Below, piece by piece: positions 63,582 through 64,000 of a stretch of 64,000 bases of DNA (positions within the stretch are counted from its first letter, which is position 1; each line of letters opens with the position of its first letter). The position numbers were made by a program, and so were the translations under genes. A model generated the notes under the pieces. The model did no database searches. It was not told where the DNA came from and saw only the letters and a program-made list of their open reading frames with translations. Source of the stretch: Carboxylicivirga sediminis (GTDB lineage Bacteria > Bacteroidota > Bacteroidia > Bacteroidales > Marinilabiliaceae); assembly GCF_018156225.1 (NCBI RefSeq), contig NZ_JAGTAR010000029.1:16101-80100 (forward strand). The letters are read 5' to 3'.

Positions 63582-63896
63582 AAGAGTATCGATATGTCGG
63601 TCAAGAGTACGATACTGTTACTTGAGAGTATAATGCTGGTAGTCAAGAGTGCGATGCTGTAAGTCCAGAGTACGACCCTGTCATTCGAGAGTACGATGCT
63701 AACTTTATGGAGGATGGATGTGGCGGTGCAGAGTAGGCGTGTTACACTAAAGAGTATTGATGAAACCCTAAAGAGTATCAGACTAACTGCCGGGTGTACC
63801 ATCCTGTCGGTGAAGACTATTGATGTAGCAATAACGAATACCTTAAAGGCTATAAATCGGAGTAATAAAGCATATAAGAAATCATTAATAACCGAT
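63582..63896 (+). repeat. Degenerate 21-nt repeat array, 15 phase-locked units
   Basis: Units of exactly 21 bases start at 63582, 63603, 63624 and so on to 63876. A common core is AAGAGTACGATGCTG followed by six variable bases. On the plus strand the unit encodes a heptad (Lys-Ser-x-x-Leu-x-x, e.g. KSTILLL, ESIMLVV, KSIDETL, KSIRLTA), with a stop (TAA 63660-63662) in unit 4, and the frame ends at a TAA at 63897-63899. The minus strand is also open over 63572-63802. I could not tell which strand, if either, codes. Part of a 526-base gap at the window's right end. Confidence 0.55.
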
Positions 63897-63899
63897 TAA
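63594..63899 (+). pseudogene. Heptad-repeat frame broken by a stop
   Basis: From ATG 63594 the frame reads MSVKSTILLLESIMLVVKSAML then stops at 63660-63662. After the stop the same frame continues unbroken to 63899 (VQSTTLSFESTMLTL to the NRSNKAYKKSLITD end). The heptad register is kept across the stop, as expected of a gene with a single nonsense change or of a non-coding array. Low confidence that it was ever expressed. Confidence 0.3.
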
Positions 63900-63907
63900 A
63901 TATATAT

Positions 63908-63926
63908 TCAACCTCGCTGAGGTTGA
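63908..63926. repeat. Minimal hairpin 1 at the window edge
   Basis: TCAACCTC-GCT-GAGGTTGA, an 8-bp stem with a 3-base loop. The first of three similar hairpins. Confidence 0.6.
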
Positions 63927-63959
63927 TTGGTCATTTACATTTCACATATCTACAAATAT

Positions 63960-63978
63960 TTATCTCCGCTGGAGATAA
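63960..63978. repeat. Minimal hairpin 2 at the window edge
   Basis: TTATCTCC-GCT-GGAGATAA, an 8-bp stem with the same GCT loop as hairpin 1. It starts 52 bases after hairpin 1 starts. Confidence 0.6.
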
Positions 63979-63983
63979 TAAAA

Positions 63984-64000
63984 CAACTTCGGAGAAGTTG
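63984..64000. repeat. Minimal hairpin 3 at the window edge
   Basis: CAACTTC-GGA-GAAGTTG, a 7-bp stem with a 3-base loop, ending on the last base of the window. The group may continue beyond it. Confidence 0.55.

Noticed and set aside
63572..63802. Minus-strand 76-residue frame over the 21-nt array as a gene
   Set aside because: It only mirrors the repeat; a long open frame on both strands is expected from a 21-nt period, so I did not call it.

Overview
The window looks like a chromosomal segment of a Bacteroidota bacterium, probably Bacteroidia and possibly Marinilabiliales-like. The evidence is TonB receptors and FecI/FecR modules with carboxypeptidase-like and STN domains, a GH92 lipoprotein, few purine-rich ribosome binding sites, promoters of the TTTG-N19-TAnnTTTG type, and the cluster ruvB, flippase, dut, TPR lipoprotein, DUF4292, EnvC-like M23, RsbW-like ATPase, ybeY, mnmG. 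I saw no transposase, phage gene, CRISPR array, rRNA or tRNA.

Layout. 1-4.7 kb: a truncated MscS channel, a cupin protein, two envelope genes (DUF4139 and SIMPL) that share a conserved upstream element, and a small Cys-rich lipoprotein. 4.9-14.9 kb: two cell-surface signalling modules back to back. The first (minus) is sigma, FecR and TonB receptor. The second (plus) is sigma, FecR, an STN protein with a glycine-rich repeat region in place of a TonB barrel, and a tandem repeat paralogue. A lipoprotein gene lies between them. 15-31 kb: AI-2E transporter, Dcp peptidase, lipA-lipB, recJ, a methyltransferase, Na/Pi symporter, GH92 mannosidase, then metY and hom. A Met/Cys-rich leader peptide precedes metY. 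30.7-35.6 kb: cation efflux, hemW, VanZ, Rrf2 regulator, LutB and rpiB, mostly on the minus strand.

36-50.5 kb: thirteen consecutive plus-strand genes from nadA to uvrC, tightly packed and often overlapping. The switch to this block is a 459-bp AT-rich gap at 35.6-36.0 kb. Two consensus ParB-binding parS sites (32757 and 46985) and one near-match (47204) lie around it, so the region is probably close to the chromosome origin. 50.5-61 kb: lplA, dtd, MazG-like, deoC, polyprenyl synthase, ArsR, queD, polA, and a run of smaller genes. 61.7-63.5 kb: a hybrid sensor kinase with a periplasmic solute-binding domain. The last 0.5 kb has no confident gene; it holds a 21-nt phase-locked degenerate repeat array followed by three minimal hairpins.

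Functional links visible here: lipoate synthesis (lipA, lipB) with salvage (lplA); methionine and homoserine supply (metY, hom) with apparent attenuation; DNA repair (recJ, ruvB, uvrC, polA); envelope biogenesis in the dut-ybeY block; and two outer-membrane sensing systems. All functional calls are from reading the translated sequences without database searches.
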